Of a DNA stretch of 9,053 nt, positions 8,283 through 9,053 are shown in pieces (the stretch's first letter is position 1; the number at the start of each line of letters is the position of its first letter). The stretch covers positions 1 through 9,053 of the forward strand of contig JALNVT010000088.1 in NCBI GenBank assembly GCA_023231265.1, given 5' to 3'. The notes under the pieces are model-generated. The model worked only from the letters and a program-made list of their open reading frames with translations, did no database searches and was not told the origin of the DNA. The position numbers were made by a program, and so were the translations under genes. Source of the stretch: Sphaerochaetaceae bacterium (GTDB lineage: Bacteria; Spirochaetota; Spirochaetia; Sphaerochaetales; Sphaerochaetaceae).

Positions 8283-9053
8283 TCATGCAAATTTCTTTTG
8301 CTTCATCTCTTTCATACCAGCAGATTCAAATTTAGATACATAAATTGAAGATAGCACACCGACAACAGCAATAATGGTTCCCGCCAATAGATATACCTGA
8401 TCCATGTTTGATACTTCCAATATTTTTGCATTCAAACTTGTTCCAACAGCTGCACCAAAGAAGATATTGAAAGATGTCAAAGACATAACGGTACCTTTCA
8501 TTGTTGGAAGCATCAATTGAAGTGTGGTGACCAAAGTGGACTGCATGAATATAAAAGAAAGTCCAAATCCAAAAAGACTAAGAACTATAAGAGGCACATT
8601 TGATGTATAAGAGAGAAGGAGCAATGAAGCAAAACCTATCAAACCAGCAACTGCCAAAAAACTTGATCCAAGTTTGACCTTCAATTTAGAAGCAATCTTT
8701 CCACCAAACACTGTTCCAAATCCATATGATGACAGCATGAAACCTACAACAAGAATTGAATAACCTGTTTTATTCATTGCAGAAATCCCAACATAGGTAA
8801 ATGTACCAAGTACAGAAAATCCAATGAAGAACAGAAGCACAACAAGTCTCATGAATCTAAAATTAGACAGTGCTACCTTGTATGATTTTCCAAGTTCAAG
8901 ATGCTCTCTCACACCTTTATCTTTCTCCAGATACTGGAGCATAATAAGAGCAAGAATGAGCTCTCCCACTCCATATACAAGATATACCATTCTCCAGGAA
9001 GCTAGATATGCAATTGAGCCACCAATGATGGTTGCAGACGCACTTCCTAAAAA
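8283..9053 (-). CDS. Major facilitator superfamily transporter, 5' end outside window
   Basis: The reading frame is open through the right edge: 257 codons are visible, and the first in-window Met (8990) is internal, not the start. The 21 residues before it (ending GGSIAYLASWRM) are typical of the helix 4-5 region of drug:H+ antiporter type (DHA1-like) transporters, where a GG and a WR(M/x)xF pattern recur. The visible part then has one more long helix, a charged central loop (KDKGVREHLELGKSYK) and six C-terminal hydrophobic helices. GFGTVFGGKIASKLKVKLG resembles motif A of the C-terminal half, and PTMKGTVMSLTSF resembles the conserved start of helix 11 in AraJ-like efflux permeases. About one third of the protein is missing. 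The substrate cannot be told; small-molecule efflux is the usual role in this family. It is followed by a strong terminator and is not part of the ATPase operon. Confidence 0.88.
   Translation of the reverse strand, partial: FLGSASATIIGGSIAYLASWRMVYLVYGVGELILALIMLQYLEKDKGVREHLELGKSYKVALSNFRFMRLVVLLFFIGFSVLGTFTYVGISAMNKTGYSILVVGFMLSSYGFGTVFGGKIASKLKVKLGSSFLAVAGLIGFASLLLLSYTSNVPLIVLSLFGFGLSFIFMQSTLVTTLQLMLPTMKGTVMSLTSFNIFFGAAVGTSLNAKILEVSNMDQVYLLAGTIIAVVGVLSSIYVSKFESAGMKEMKQKKFA

Overview
The window is AT-rich bacterial DNA dominated by one minus-strand operon for a bacterial V-type (A/V-type) ATPase. Read in the direction of transcription (right to left), the order is subunit E, a DUF2764 protein, A, B, D, I, K. 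A seven-gene operon in this order, with a DUF2764 gene between E and A and no C, F or G/H genes, is known from spirochaetes, Bacteroidetes and (in related form) Chlamydia. The protein style (for example SxxVGMEWSG near the end of subunit I and GAPLTQTIYG in subunit K) fits a spirochaete such as a Treponema relative best. That assignment is inference from the sequence alone.

Layout. Positions 1-192 hold no recognisable gene. Positions 193-220 hold the operon terminator, a hairpin with a UUCG loop followed by seven T. Positions 243-7412 are the operon, with very tight junctions: stop codons sit in or next to the next ribosome binding site, and D and I overlap by ATGA. The one larger gap lies before atpK and holds a hairpin touching a strong Shine-Dalgarno sequence. 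Positions 7413-7625 are a divergent intergenic region with a good sigma-70-type promoter for the operon. Positions 7626-7946 encode, on the plus strand, a 106-residue protein that looks like a small GIY-YIG-type protein that has lost its catalytic residues. Positions 7947-8282 are a very AT-rich gap that ends in a two-way terminator. From 8283 to the right edge is the 3' part of a minus-strand major facilitator transporter; its N-terminus lies outside the window.

How the genes work together. A and B form the catalytic hexamer, D the rotor shaft, E the peripheral stalk, I the stator membrane subunit and K the ion-binding rotor ring. DUF2764 is the likely stand-in for the missing C/d coupling subunit. 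The K subunit carries the Thr-Gln, Tyr, Gln and Glu residues that bind Na+ in the Enterococcus hirae NtpK ring, so the enzyme is predicted to move Na+. The window is mostly conserved core metabolism; the points most worth a second look are the DUF2764 and missing-subunit question, the Na+ signature, the hairpin before atpK, and the degenerate GIY-YIG protein.
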